64,000 bases of DNA, taken from an uncultured Megasphaera sp. (GTDB taxonomy: Bacteria > Bacillota > Negativicutes > Veillonellales > Megasphaeraceae). The notes beneath the pieces are model-generated. The model did not search any database. It saw nothing but the letters and a program-made list of their open reading frames with translations, and was not told the DNA's origin. Within the stretch, counting starts at the first letter, position 1, and each line of letters starts with the position of its first letter. The position numbers and the translations under genes were made by a program. This document shows positions 16,762-26,900 of the stretch, piece by piece. The stretch is from assembly GCF_900539295.1 (NCBI RefSeq), contig NZ_UQBH01000007.1:33239-97238 (forward strand). Direction: 5' to 3'.

Positions 16762-17497
16762 ATTTCATGAAATCGGCTGTCCGAAGCCACTGACGAACGG
16801 CATCGGGCGCTTCGTCCATATCACTGTGGTGGAGGACAAAACCTTCGTAGACGGCAGCGTCCGGCTCCAAATAAGCAATGTCTTCGACGGTATCGGCAAA
16901 ATCGCTGTCACCAGACGAGGCGACGGCGTACACCGTCTTGCCGGACAAATCAGTCTCGGTCAGGAAGGACTCGACCGGTTCCGGCAGGGCATCCCACCAA
17001 ATGGGATACACCAGGACGACCGTATCGTAGCCGCTCATATCTCCGACATGACTTTTCAGCTCCCGCCCTTCACGACGGACGGTATCGGACTTTTCATCGC
17101 GGATCAGGGCATCGTAGTCCGCGGAATAAGGCTTGGCAGAGAGAATCGAAAAGACGTCACCGCCGGTCTCCTTGGCGATTTCATTGGCAATGACGGCATC
17201 ATTTCCGATGATTTCACCGTCTTTGACATTGAGGCTGGCCGAGGCCATGACGTCGTATTCCGTCGAATGAATCTCTTTGGCGTCCGTATTGTCAGGATAG
17301 GTAAAGTAAGCAATGAGTACGCGTCGGGGATTTCCCTGACCGTTATGGACGACAGCCGTCGACACGGGCTGCTTTTCAGTTTGGGCAAGGGTCTCCCGGT
17401 GGGTATCGTTATCGGTCCGAGCCGGCCCCCTGGCACAAGCCGAAAGGATGAGCATCAAAACGAGGGTTCCCACGAGGACTGCAGCGCGTTTTACCAT
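16760..17497 (-). CDS. Flavodoxin-like lipoprotein
   Basis: The 245-aa protein has a lipoprotein signal (MVKRAAV, a hydrophobic core, LILSAC with Cys21), a polar linker, then a flavodoxin fold starting RRVLIAYFTYPDNTD near residue 58. YDTVVLVYPIWWDALPEPVESFL matches the FMN isoalloxazine loop of flavodoxin_4 proteins. It is thus a predicted membrane-anchored, extracytoplasmic flavodoxin. The start is fixed by AGGAGA eight bases before ATG 17497. Partners are unknown. A redox role outside the cytoplasm is inferred. Confidence 0.85.
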   Translation of the reverse strand: MVKRAAVLVGTLVLMLILSACARGPARTDNDTHRETLAQTEKQPVSTAVVHNGQGNPRRVLIAYFTYPDNTDAKEIHSTEYDVMASASLNVKDGEIIGNDAVIANEIAKETGGDVFSILSAKPYSADYDALIRDEKSDTVRREGRELKSHVGDMSGYDTVVLVYPIWWDALPEPVESFLTETDLSGKTVYAVASSGDSDFADTVEDIAYLEPDAAVYEGFVLHHSDMDEAPDAVRQWLRTADFMK

Positions 17498-17602
17498 AGA
17501 AATATCTCCTATCATCGAATATCGTATCTATAATTTATATTATACGATAGTAAGATTCCCTTGTAAAATAACAGTCCGTGCAGCTGTGGCTCTTGCCAGT
17601 GC

Positions 17603-17636
17603 AAAAAAGGCCTGCACCAAAGGATGCAGGCCTTTA
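17603..17636 (-). terminator. Intrinsic terminator after the RND operon
   Basis: On the minus strand AAGGCCTGCATC pairs with GGTGCAGGCCTT, followed by six Ts, just beyond the RND permease stop. Confidence 0.88.
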
Positions 17637-17643
17637 TAAAAAA

Positions 17644-20600
17644 CTAAGAACGCTTGATGTGGAACCAGGCGGCATACATCGTCGGCAGGACCAAGAGGGT
17701 CAGGACGGTGGCCACCAGGAGACCGCTGGCAATGGCCACGGCCATGGGGCCCCAAAAGACGCTGGTCATCAAGGGGACCATGCCTAAGATAGCCGCCGCT
17801 GCCGTCAGCATGATAGGCCGGAAGCGCAGGACCGCCGAATCGATGACGGCATGCCAGGGATCTTCCCCGTCGGCCATGTGCTTTTCGATCTGGTCGAGGA
17901 GGATGATGGAATTGCGGATGATGATGCCCCCTAAGGCCAGGATGCCGAGGTAGGCGACGAAGCCCAAGGACTGTCTGAAGATCAGCATCCCCAGGGAGAC
18001 GCCGATGAGGCCCATGGGCGCCGTCACTAAGGTCAGCCCCATGAGGGGCAGGCTCCGGAGCTGGAACATGAGCAGGGTCATGATGATAATGATCATGACC
18101 GGCACCGGTCCTAAGAGGTATTTCAAGGATTTTTCACTGTTTTCCAGGGAACCGTCGACTTCGACGTCGTAGCCAAAGGGCATATTTTCACGGATATCGG
18201 CAATGGAATCGTAAGCCTTTTGCGTCGCATCATCGGCTGTTCCCGACTTGATGCCGCCGTTAATCGTAACGGTGGGCTTCAGGTTGCGGCGCCAAATGAG
18301 GCCGTCTTCGCCCTGATAGGAAATGCGGGCGATCTGTTCCAAAGGAACGTAGCCGGCTTGGCCGACGTAGACCGGCAGGCTCTTGACAGCCGAGAGATCT
18401 TTGCGGTCCTTATCGTCGAGGCGGAGCTGGATGTCGATGGTCTTATCCGGTGCATAGTACTGCGCCACCGTCGCCCCGGACAGTTCCGTATACAAGGTCT
18501 GGGCAATGTCCTGTCCGGAAACGCCCATGGCCCTCAGTTTATCCTGGTCGAGCTCGACGTGCATGACCTTGTCCTTCTGATTCCAGTTAAGGAAGACATT
18601 TTCCGTATTCGGGTCTTTGGAGATGCGGTCGGCAATTTCCTGGGCATAGGCTTTGACCTTATCCTTGTCGTAGCCCGAGACGCGCAGCATGATGGGATAA
18701 TCCGACGGCGGCCCCAGGGAGATGTGCTTAATATTGCTGCGGACGTTGGGGAATTTGTCAGCCAACTCCGTCTTCAGCGACGCCGCCAGGGCTTCCCGAG
18801 ATTCCGTATCCTTGGCGACGACGACGAACTGAGCGTAATTATCGGCCGGAAGGACAGGCTCGACGGTCAGGACGAACCGCGGTGCCCCCTGCCCGACGTG
18901 GTAGGAGTAATTCTTCAGCTTATCCTGCTGGCCGTCGAGGTACTGGGCCAGGCGGGATGCTTCCTTCTGAGTCGCCTCCATGGACGAGCCTTCGGGCAGG
19001 GTCATTTCAACGATCAGTTCCGGCCGCAGGGACGGCGGGAAAAATTCTTTCGGGATGAAATAAATCAACCCGGCAGAAATGACGAAAGCCGCTGCCGTCC
19101 CGCTGATGACCACTTTTCGGTGGGTCAGGCACCAGGTCAGTACCTTCCTGAAAAAGACGTAGAACCGGCTGGTGTAGAGCTTTTTGGGTTCGTCTCCCTC
19201 CCGCTGTTTGGGCTTGATGAGGTAATAGCCGAAGAGGGGCGCTACCATGACCGACACGATCCACGACAGGACCAACGCCGCCGTGATGACCGGAAACAGG
19301 GCTTTACAAAATTCAGCGGCAGCACCGTCGGAAAAAGCGACGGGAATGAAGCCAGCGCAGGTAATGAGGGTCCCGGTCAGCATCGGTTTAGCCGTAGCCC
19401 GGAAAGCGTAGCAGGCGGCGTCGATGCGGCTCCTCCCCTTTTCAAGCTGAACGGTCATCATTTCGACGGCGATGATGGCGTCGTCGACGAGGAGGCCCAA
19501 GGCGATGATCAGGGCCCCTAAGGAAACCTTATGAAGGTCGATGCCGGCTATTTCCATGATGCAGAAAACGCCCGTCAGGACTAAGGGAATGCAGAAGGCG
19601 ACGACCAGGCCCGTCCGCAGCCCCAGGGTGATGAAGCTGACGACAAGGACGATGGCAATGGCTTCCCACAGGGTTTCCGTAAAGTCACTGATCGATTCCT
19701 TTACGATTTGCGGCTGGTCCGACACCTGGTCCAGTTCCATGCCGGCCGGCAAATCGGTTTTGACGCTGGCTTCGAGCTTTTTCAGATTTTCGCCGAGCTT
19801 TAAATTATTGCCGCCGTCCTTCATGGCCAGGGCGATGCCGACGGCAGGCTTGCCGTTATAGAACATCTTGGGGTCGGCCGGTTCGGTGTAGCGCCGTTCG
19901 ACGGTTGCGATGTCGCCTAAGCGGAAGACGCGGCCGTTGGCATTGATGGGCAGATTGCGGATGCCTTCGACGTCTTTAAAGACACCGGACAGGCGCAGGT
20001 AGACGTTGTCCGACTCGGTGCTCACCATGCCGGCCGGCGTCATGTCATTCTGGCCTTTGACGGCATTGGCAATGACCGTCGGCGGGATGCCTAATTCGGC
20101 CAGTTTGGCGTTGGCCACTTCAATATAGATCTTTTCCGACTGTTCGCCGACGAGTTCGACCTTACTGACGTCGTCGACGTTCATCATCATGCGGCGTATC
20201 TTTTCGGCTTTCTGCCGCAGTTCTTCATAGGAATAGCCGTCGCCCGTGAGGACATAGATAGAGCCGAAGACGTCGTCGAAACGATCGTCATAATAAGGGC
20301 CGTAGACACCGTCGGGCAATTCACGCTTGACGTCTTCCGTCAAATTGCGGACTTCGTGCCACGTGTCGCGGATGCTGCTTTGCGGCGCCTGATCGTCTAA
20401 ATTGACGTAAATGACCGATTGCCCGGGACGAGAATAGCTCTTGAGGTAATCGAGATGCGGCGTGTCCTGGAGCTTCTTTTCAATCTTATCGGTCACCTGT
20501 TCTTCCATCTGCTCTGCCGTGGCTCCCGGCCAGGCGACGGTGACGATCATGGTCCGCACGGTATACGTCGGGTCTTCCATGCGGCCGAGCTTGACGTAGG

Positions 20601-20685
20601 AAAAGACGCCGGCAATGGCCACGAGGATGATGAAATACCAGACTAAGGCCCGGTTACGGAGGGATACTTCTGATAAGTTTCTCAT
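17644..20685 (-). CDS. RND multidrug efflux permease (AcrB/HAE1 type)
   Basis: This 1013-aa proton-driven inner-membrane pump has the usual repeat: N-terminal TM1 (FIILVAIAGVFSYVKL), a large periplasmic loop with WPGATAEQMEEQVT, TM2-7 with the proton-relay sequence GLLVDDAI near residue 396, a second periplasmic loop, and TM8-12. It overlaps the adaptor gene by 4 bp and ends at a strong terminator. No TolC-like outer membrane factor is encoded here, so a separately encoded one would be needed. Substrates cannot be deduced. Confidence 0.93.
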   Translation of the reverse strand: MRNLSEVSLRNRALVWYFIILVAIAGVFSYVKLGRMEDPTYTVRTMIVTVAWPGATAEQMEEQVTDKIEKKLQDTPHLDYLKSYSRPGQSVIYVNLDDQAPQSSIRDTWHEVRNLTEDVKRELPDGVYGPYYDDRFDDVFGSIYVLTGDGYSYEELRQKAEKIRRMMMNVDDVSKVELVGEQSEKIYIEVANAKLAELGIPPTVIANAVKGQNDMTPAGMVSTESDNVYLRLSGVFKDVEGIRNLPINANGRVFRLGDIATVERRYTEPADPKMFYNGKPAVGIALAMKDGGNNLKLGENLKKLEASVKTDLPAGMELDQVSDQPQIVKESISDFTETLWEAIAIVLVVSFITLGLRTGLVVAFCIPLVLTGVFCIMEIAGIDLHKVSLGALIIALGLLVDDAIIAVEMMTVQLEKGRSRIDAACYAFRATAKPMLTGTLITCAGFIPVAFSDGAAAEFCKALFPVITAALVLSWIVSVMVAPLFGYYLIKPKQREGDEPKKLYTSRFYVFFRKVLTWCLTHRKVVISGTAAAFVISAGLIYFIPKEFFPPSLRPELIVEMTLPEGSSMEATQKEASRLAQYLDGQQDKLKNYSYHVGQGAPRFVLTVEPVLPADNYAQFVVVAKDTESREALAASLKTELADKFPNVRSNIKHISLGPPSDYPIMLRVSGYDKDKVKAYAQEIADRISKDPNTENVFLNWNQKDKVMHVELDQDKLRAMGVSGQDIAQTLYTELSGATVAQYYAPDKTIDIQLRLDDKDRKDLSAVKSLPVYVGQAGYVPLEQIARISYQGEDGLIWRRNLKPTVTINGGIKSGTADDATQKAYDSIADIRENMPFGYDVEVDGSLENSEKSLKYLLGPVPVMIIIIMTLLMFQLRSLPLMGLTLVTAPMGLIGVSLGMLIFRQSLGFVAYLGILALGGIIIRNSIILLDQIEKHMADGEDPWHAVIDSAVLRFRPIMLTAAAAILGMVPLMTSVFWGPMAVAIASGLLVATVLTLLVLPTMYAAWFHIKRS

Positions 20686-21776
20686 GTATCTGCCCCCTCA
20701 GTGCGGACTTTTTCGCCGGCCCGGAGTTTATGGACGCCGGCCGTGACGACGACATCGCCCTTGTGAAGGCCTGTGACCTTGACGCTGTTGTCGCCAAAGG
20801 TTTCGACGGACACATTTTGAAGGGTCAAGGTCTTATCCTTGCCGACAACCCAGACCTGAGGCGTACTGCCCGTCTGATAGATGGCCGATAAGGGCAGGAC
20901 GACCGCATCGGCAGCAGCCTGTTCTTCGCCCGCATTGGCAACGGAAGCCGTCATGCCCAGCTGCAGTCCCTGGGGCGGATTGGGCAGGGCAATATTGACT
21001 TCATAAGTCCGCGACACGGGATCGGCCATAGGCGCCACTTCACGGACAACGCCGGAGACGTTTTGATTCTGAAGAGCCCAAAAGGAGACGGCCACGGCCT
21101 TGCCGACGGGAAAGTCGGCTAATTTATTTTCCGGTACGTTAATGGTTACTTCTAAGTCGCCGTCATGGACCAAGGTCACGACGGGCTGGCCGGCCGGAAC
21201 GACTTGCCCCACTTCGGCGCTGACCGCGGCAATGACGCCGTCGGCATCGGCTGTGAGCTGGGTATAGGCCAGCTGGTTAGCCTGAGCCTGCTGGCCGGCT
21301 TGGGCCTGATTATACTGGGCAGCTGCCCGGTCATAAGCCGTCTGGAACTGATCGAGGTCAGCGGCACTGACGGCATCGGAACTGTAGAGTTCCTTGTAGC
21401 GCTTTAAATTGGCCTCCGCCAGTTGGAGCTGGGCCGCTGCCGCATCGACTTGGGCCTGAGACTGGTTGACGGCCTGCATGACGTCTTTCGGATCGATGCT
21501 CATCAAGACGTCGCCGGCCTTGACCCGCGTGCCGAGCTGGACGTTTCGCGCCGTAATCCGGCCGCCGGCCTGAAAGGACAGTTTGCTTTCATACCGCCCT
21601 TTGACCGTTCCCGAATAGGTACCGGCCGTACTGTCGCTGCGCTGCCCCACCGTCATCGTCTTTACCAATTGATCCGGTTCGGCAGCCGTTTGGTCACTGC
21701 CGCAGCCGCCCAGGATAAGAGCACTTACGATGGCTCCGGCCATAAAAACGGCCTGTATCTTCTTTCCCTTCCTCAT
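20682..21776 (-). CDS. RND efflux periplasmic adaptor (membrane fusion lipoprotein)
   Basis: This adaptor connects the RND permease to an outer membrane channel. It has a lipobox LILGGC (Cys25), a barrel-sandwich segment SFQAGGRITARNVQLGTRVKAGDVL, a predicted hairpin of Ala/Gln-rich helices (about residues 105-170), and a C-terminal beta-barrel. The 364-aa length is normal. It overlaps both the MarR gene (4 bp) and the permease gene (4 bp), so the three are one operon. Confidence 0.92.
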   Translation of the reverse strand: MRKGKKIQAVFMAGAIVSALILGGCGSDQTAAEPDQLVKTMTVGQRSDSTAGTYSGTVKGRYESKLSFQAGGRITARNVQLGTRVKAGDVLMSIDPKDVMQAVNQSQAQVDAAAAQLQLAEANLKRYKELYSSDAVSAADLDQFQTAYDRAAAQYNQAQAGQQAQANQLAYTQLTADADGVIAAVSAEVGQVVPAGQPVVTLVHDGDLEVTINVPENKLADFPVGKAVAVSFWALQNQNVSGVVREVAPMADPVSRTYEVNIALPNPPQGLQLGMTASVANAGEEQAAADAVVLPLSAIYQTGSTPQVWVVGKDKTLTLQNVSVETFGDNSVKVTGLHKGDVVVTAGVHKLRAGEKVRTEGADT

Positions 21777-22231
21777 GGTATATCCCCCTCTTTCTGTAAA
21801 TCGGTCACATCGGCTTCCGCTGCCCGCTCGGCGATGGTGTGCATCATCAAAAACAGCTCGTCAAGCTTTTCTTCTTCAAAGCCTGCGACGAGATGCTCAA
21901 TCCAAGCCTGTAAAATGGCCTCCAGCTTCGGCTGAAGATCCCACCCCTTAGGCGTCACATAGATGAATTTGAAGCGCCGGTCCCCGTCTTTTTGGCGGCG
22001 GCAGACGTAGCCCTTCGCTTCCAAGGTCTTCAGGCTGCGGGCAATCAGCGCCTTGTCGGCTTTAAGGGCCTTGCAGAGCTCATTTTGGCGGCAGCCGTCA
22101 TAGTCGTACAGTTCCATGAGCGGCACATATTCCGAATAAGACAGGCCCCAAGGCTGACAGGCCTCGGTAATGTAAGCCTGCGACCGGCGGTTGATAATGC
22201 CGAAATCGTGACCGGCATATAGGTAATTCAT
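21773..22231 (-). CDS. MarR family regulator of the RND operon
   Basis: This 152-aa winged-helix regulator shows the MarR pattern: ELCKALKADKALIARSLKTLEAKGYVCRRQKDGDRRFKFIYVTPKG contains the recognition helix and the wing. It is the first gene of the regulator-adaptor-permease operon. A palindrome between its promoter and start is the likely autoregulatory operator. The ribosome site GAGGAGG is strong. Confidence 0.9.
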   Translation of the reverse strand: MNYLYAGHDFGIINRRSQAYITEACQPWGLSYSEYVPLMELYDYDGCRQNELCKALKADKALIARSLKTLEAKGYVCRRQKDGDRRFKFIYVTPKGWDLQPKLEAILQAWIEHLVAGFEEEKLDELFLMMHTIAERAAEADVTDLQKEGDIP

Positions 22232-22251
22232 CTCGTTATCCTCCTCTATTA

Positions 22252-22306
22252 GTTGACTTAATCAACCATTCGCCTACAGTATAACAAACTGACGCATCAA
22301 AAGCAA
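22252..22306 (-). promoter_or_regulatory. Promoter and probable MarR operator of the RND operon
   Basis: TTGCTT (22301-22306), a 17-bp spacer and TATACT (22278-22283) read on the minus strand. About five bases after the predicted start lies GTTGA-N5-TCAAC (22252-22266), a perfect inverted repeat well placed for roadblock repression. Confidence 0.7.
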
Positions 22307-22307
22307 G

Positions 22308-22342
22308 AAAAAAAAGAGGATGCCCGGGAGGCAATCCTCTTT
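22308..22342 (-). terminator. Intrinsic terminator after the flippase gene
   Basis: On the minus strand AAGAGGAT and ATCCTCTT, plus inner GCC/GGC pairs, form a hairpin followed by eight Ts. It abuts the -35 box of the MarR promoter. Confidence 0.88.
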
Positions 22343-22350
22343 ACAATCTA

Positions 22351-23928
22351 TTATTTTCCTAATTTTTCAGCGATGGCTGCTAATTTAGAGCCGATGACGG
22401 GCAGGTTGGCTAAGTCTTTTACGGCCACGGCCCGGAAAGCAAAGATACCGATGAGATAGACGACGGCAGCGGCGGTCATGGCGATGATCGTCGCCAAACC
22501 GTTGCCAATCAGGTTGAGCAGGCTGTGATGGATGATCCAGGCCGTACCGGCCATGGCAGCTCCCGCAAGGAACAAGCGGCCGATATAACCCCACTGGACG
22601 CCGTAGCCGACGAAGCGGCGGGCAAAATAGAGGTTCAAGGCCGTAGCCACCGCCAAATCGGCGTTGGTCGCCCAAGCGGCCCCGACTTCACCGAGCCAGG
22701 GCAAGGCCGTCAGGTGCCAGCTCAAGAAAATCTTGACTACCGCAGCGGCAGCCATATTATAGAGCGGCACCGCTGTCCGTCCCATGCCCTGCAGAAGACC
22801 GCTGGTAATCTGCTGAAGGCCGACGAGGAAGACGGAAATAGACAGGACGCCGATAGCAGGCCCGGCAGCCGGCGTAGCATACAACAGTCGTGAAATGGGC
22901 AGGGCCAAGACGGCCAGGCCCAGGCAGGCCGGAACGGTAATGACGTTGGCAATCCGCATGGCCGTATGAGTCCGCTTCAAGACGACATTCCGCTTCCCCT
23001 GGGAAAAGGCCGCTGAAACGGCGGGCACCAAACTGGTGGCCAGGGAAATGGTCAAGATGGCCGGCAGCTGGACCAGGCCGTTGGCCATGCCCGTCAGGTA
23101 GCCGTAGAGGGCTGTTGCCTCATGGGTGCTGTAGCCGGCTGCTTCCAGCCGCAGGGGCACGATAAAGAGGTCGATGCTGGCCACGGCCGGCAGGAGCATA
23201 TTAGCGGCTGCCACGGGAACGGCTAAGACGACGAGGCGACGGATGATATGCCCCGTCGACTGCATGACGAAGACGCCGTCGTCATCGGGCAGGGGATTTC
23301 GCCGGTGTCGGTAATACAAGAAGGCTATGAGTATCAGCCCCGCTGCCGCACCGGGAACGGCGCCGAAGGAAGCGCCGGCAGCGGCCCATTCCAGCCCTTT
23401 AGGCAGAAATACCCAGGCCAGGACAAGCATCGTGCAGACCCGGACGAATTGATCGGCCATCTGGGACAGAGCCGTCGGCGTCATGAGCTGCAGGCCTTGG
23501 AAGTAACCGCGGAAGCAGCAGACGATGACCGACAGACTGAGGGCCGGCGCCAAAACGGCCAAGGCCGGCAGGGCCCGGCTGTCGCGGACGATGCCAAGCT
23601 CGATCATGGCCTTTGCCCCAAAGGGCAGGGCTATGCCGCAGACGACGGCGACGACGGTCATAAAAGCCAGGGTCACGTGGAAGATGCGGCGAACGCCGCT
23701 GTAATGACCTCTGGCCGCTTGTTCGGCAATCATGATCGACACGGCGATGGGAATGCCGGCGCCGATGATGCTGAGGAGCAGGATGTAGACCGGATAGGCC
23801 ATCTGATAGAGGCCGATCCCTTCCCCGCCCAAAAGGCGCGATAAGAAGATGCGGTTCAATCCGCCTAAGATCTTGACGACGATGCCGGCCACGGTGAGGA
23901 CCATGGCGCCTCGTAAAAAGTTAGTCAC
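22351..23928 (-). CDS. Polysaccharide/lipid flippase of the MOP superfamily (SpoVB/YabM-like)
   Basis: This 525-aa protein has about 14 hydrophobic segments. It begins with GAMVLTVAGIVVKILGGLNRIFLSRLLGGEGIGLYQMAYP, where arginines in the first loop are typical of SpoVB/MurJ-like exporters. It lies just downstream of mfd (8-bp overlap), matching the mfd-spoVB-like order of many Firmicutes. The substrate, perhaps lipid II or another polyprenyl-linked sugar, is not shown by sequence. Confidence 0.87.
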   Translation of the reverse strand: MTNFLRGAMVLTVAGIVVKILGGLNRIFLSRLLGGEGIGLYQMAYPVYILLLSIIGAGIPIAVSIMIAEQAARGHYSGVRRIFHVTLAFMTVVAVVCGIALPFGAKAMIELGIVRDSRALPALAVLAPALSLSVIVCCFRGYFQGLQLMTPTALSQMADQFVRVCTMLVLAWVFLPKGLEWAAAGASFGAVPGAAAGLILIAFLYYRHRRNPLPDDDGVFVMQSTGHIIRRLVVLAVPVAAANMLLPAVASIDLFIVPLRLEAAGYSTHEATALYGYLTGMANGLVQLPAILTISLATSLVPAVSAAFSQGKRNVVLKRTHTAMRIANVITVPACLGLAVLALPISRLLYATPAAGPAIGVLSISVFLVGLQQITSGLLQGMGRTAVPLYNMAAAAVVKIFLSWHLTALPWLGEVGAAWATNADLAVATALNLYFARRFVGYGVQWGYIGRLFLAGAAMAGTAWIIHHSLLNLIGNGLATIIAMTAAAVVYLIGIFAFRAVAVKDLANLPVIGSKLAAIAEKLGK

Positions 23929-26900
23929 GAGAATCCTCCTTTCGGAGGGCAGAAAAGGCCGTCAGCAAGGTCTGGATAAAATCGAGGATATCCGAGATTC
24001 CTGCCAGGGACACGCGGACCATGACCGGAATGCCGGGGACGAGGCGGAAGCGGCTGCGCAGGGATTTTTCGAGTTTCGTCAAATCAGGTATATCCGAAAC
24101 GCGGCGCCATTTGATTTCGAGAACTTCCTTCTTCTGAGCGATGAGGACCATCCCCTGAGACTTGGCTTCGAGACGGGTCGCCGTCACTTGCAGGAGTTTT
24201 TCAACATACGGGCTGGGACGGCCGTAGCGGTCTTCCAGTTCGCGACGCAGCTCGTCGAGCTCTTCTTTCGACGAGACGACGGCCAGGCGCTGGTACATGT
24301 CGATTTTCTGGCCGCCGTTTTGGATATATTCGTTGTCGATAAAGGCGTCGACGTGGATTTCCATGACCGTTTCCGGCGGCGGCGGTTCCACCTCTTTGCC
24401 GGACTGGGCCTTAGCAATGGCCTCTTCCAGCATGTGGCAGTACATGGCAAAGCCGACGCTGGCAATGTTGCCGTGCTGCTCCCTGCCGAGGAGGTTGCCG
24501 GCACCGCGGATTTCCAGATCGCGCATGGCAATCTTAAAGCCTGAGCCGAGTTCGGTAAATTCCTTGATGGCCTGAAGGCGCTTTTCGGCGACTTCGGACA
24601 AGATCTTATCGCGGCGGTACAGGAAATACGCATAGGCCATGCGGTGGCTTCGGCCGACGCGGCCCCGCATCTGATAGAGCTGGGACAGGCCGAAGTGATC
24701 GGCGTCGTAAATGATAATCGTATTAGCATTGGCTACGTCGAGGCCGTTTTCGACCAGACTCGAACAGAGGAGGACGTCATACTTTCCTTCATAAAAGTCG
24801 AACATCATCGACTCGAGGAGGCTCCCGGCCATCTGGCCGTGGGCGATGCCGATGGTCACGTCAGGCAAAAGGGCCTGCAGTTCGTCTTTCATGCGCTCGA
24901 TGGACGCCACGCGGTTATAGACGAAGAAGACTTGACCGCCCCGCCGCTTTTCGCGCATAACGGCGTCGCTGACGATGCGGGCGTCGTATTCGGCAACGTA
25001 GGTCTGGACCGGGAAACGGTCCGTCGGCGGCGATTCGATGACCGACATTTCCCGCAGGTTGACCAGGGACATGTGAAGGGTCCGGGGAATCGGCGTGGCA
25101 CTGAGGGACAAGACGTCGATGTTGGCCGCCCAGGCCTTCCATTTTTCTTTTTGAGCAACGCCGAAGCGCTGTTCTTCGTCGACGACGAGGAGTCCCAGGG
25201 ACTTGAACTTAACGTTTTTATTGAGCAGGCTGTGGGTCCCGATGAGGACGTCGATGTCGCCGGTCAAGGTCCGAGCCAGGATGGATTTCTTTTCTTTATA
25301 CGAGCGGAAGCGGTTGAGGACTTCGACGTGGACACCGAAGGGACCGAACCGTTCCATGAAGGTCTGGAAGTGCTGCTGAGACAAGACCGTCGTCGGCACT
25401 AAGACGGCGACCTGCTTGCCGGCCGTAACAGCCTTAAAAATGGCCCGCATGGCCACTTCTGTCTTACCGAAGCCGACGTCGCCGCAGACTAAGCGGTCCA
25501 TGGGCGTCGGTTTTTCCATGCTGCCCTTGATTTCATTGACGGCCTTTAATTGATCTTCCGTTTCTTCATAGGGAAAGGCTTCTTCAAATTCTTTCTGGAA
25601 AGGCGTATCCGGCGGGAAGGCATAACCCGGGACGACTTCCCGTTTCGCATAGAGGGCGACGAGTTTTTCGGCCAAATCGGTAATCGACTTCTGGGCCTTA
25701 GAGCGTATCTTCTGCCAGTCCGAGCCGCCCATCTTCTGCAGTTTCGGCGTATCGCCTTCGTTGCCGATATAGCGTTGAAGCAGGGATAACTGGTCCGTCG
25801 GCACGTAGAGGATGTCTTTCCCGGCATAGTGAATTTCCAGGTAATCTTTGTGGACGCCGTCCATTTCAATGGTCTTGATGCCCATGTAGCGGCCGATGCC
25901 GTGGACTTCATGGACGACGTAGTCGCCGGATTTCAGGCTGGTAAAGACGCTGATTTCCTGCCCCTTGGCAACGCGATGGCGCAGGCGCCGTTTCTGAGTG
26001 CCGAAGACGTCTCGTTCGGCGACGGCGACGACCTTGGCATAAGGCAGTTCAAAGCCGTCGTGGATTTCCCCTTCGACGATATACATGCCGCCGGCGGCGC
26101 TTTTTTCGTCGTCATAGTCTTGTATCGAAAGGTCGTGCTGCTTCATCCAGGCTTTGAGGGAAGCAATTCGTTCCTTGCTGTTGATGACGAAGACGATAGT
26201 ATTGCCCAAGCTGCGCCAGTGGCCCACTTCTTCTTCGAGGAGGTTGAACTGCTTTTGGAAGCTGGCCATCATCTTGGCGGCAAAGCTGAAGGACTCGTCG
26301 ATGAGCATATCCGGCACGGATTGAGCCATGAGGGACAAGACGATCTGCGGGACGTTCCGTTCCGGCGAGACCATGTTTTTCCACGACGCCAGAACGCCTT
26401 TGTAATCGTCCGATTCTTTGAGGATCTTTTTAAGGCCTTCGCGAATCCGGTTCGGTTCATCCCAAATGATTGTCCCGTCTTCGACGTAATCGAGGAGGGT
26501 GTAGGATTCATCATCAGCCGTCGTCAACGACACCGGCAGGATTCGAGCCCGTTCGGCATCGTTCAGGGATTTTTGGCTGTCCACGTCGAAGGCGCGGATG
26601 CTTTCCAGTTCGTCGCCAAAAAAAGCCAGCCGCAGAGGCTGCGGTTCATTGACGGCGAAGACGTCGACGATGTCGCCGCGAACGGAAAAATGGCCGCGGC
26701 GTTCGACCATGTCGACCCGTTCATAGCCGGCGTCAACGAGGTGCTGCAGTAAGTCATCGCGGTCGTATTCTCCTTGGATTTCGACGTCAATGGCCGCATC
26801 GTCGATGCGCTGCGGAGCCATGACGTACTGTGCCGCTTCTTCCGGCGCAGCCAAGACGAGAACCGGATCACCCTGGCGCAGACGGCCCAGGGCTTCCATC

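Noticed and set aside
18220..19521. Long plus-strand frame inside the RND permease gene
   Set aside because: Antisense shadow produced by GC-rich codon use; the composition is unlike a folded protein and the opposite strand is a certain gene.
25829..26752. 307-codon plus-strand frame opposite mfd
   Set aside because: Shadow of Mfd, whose motifs are unambiguous.
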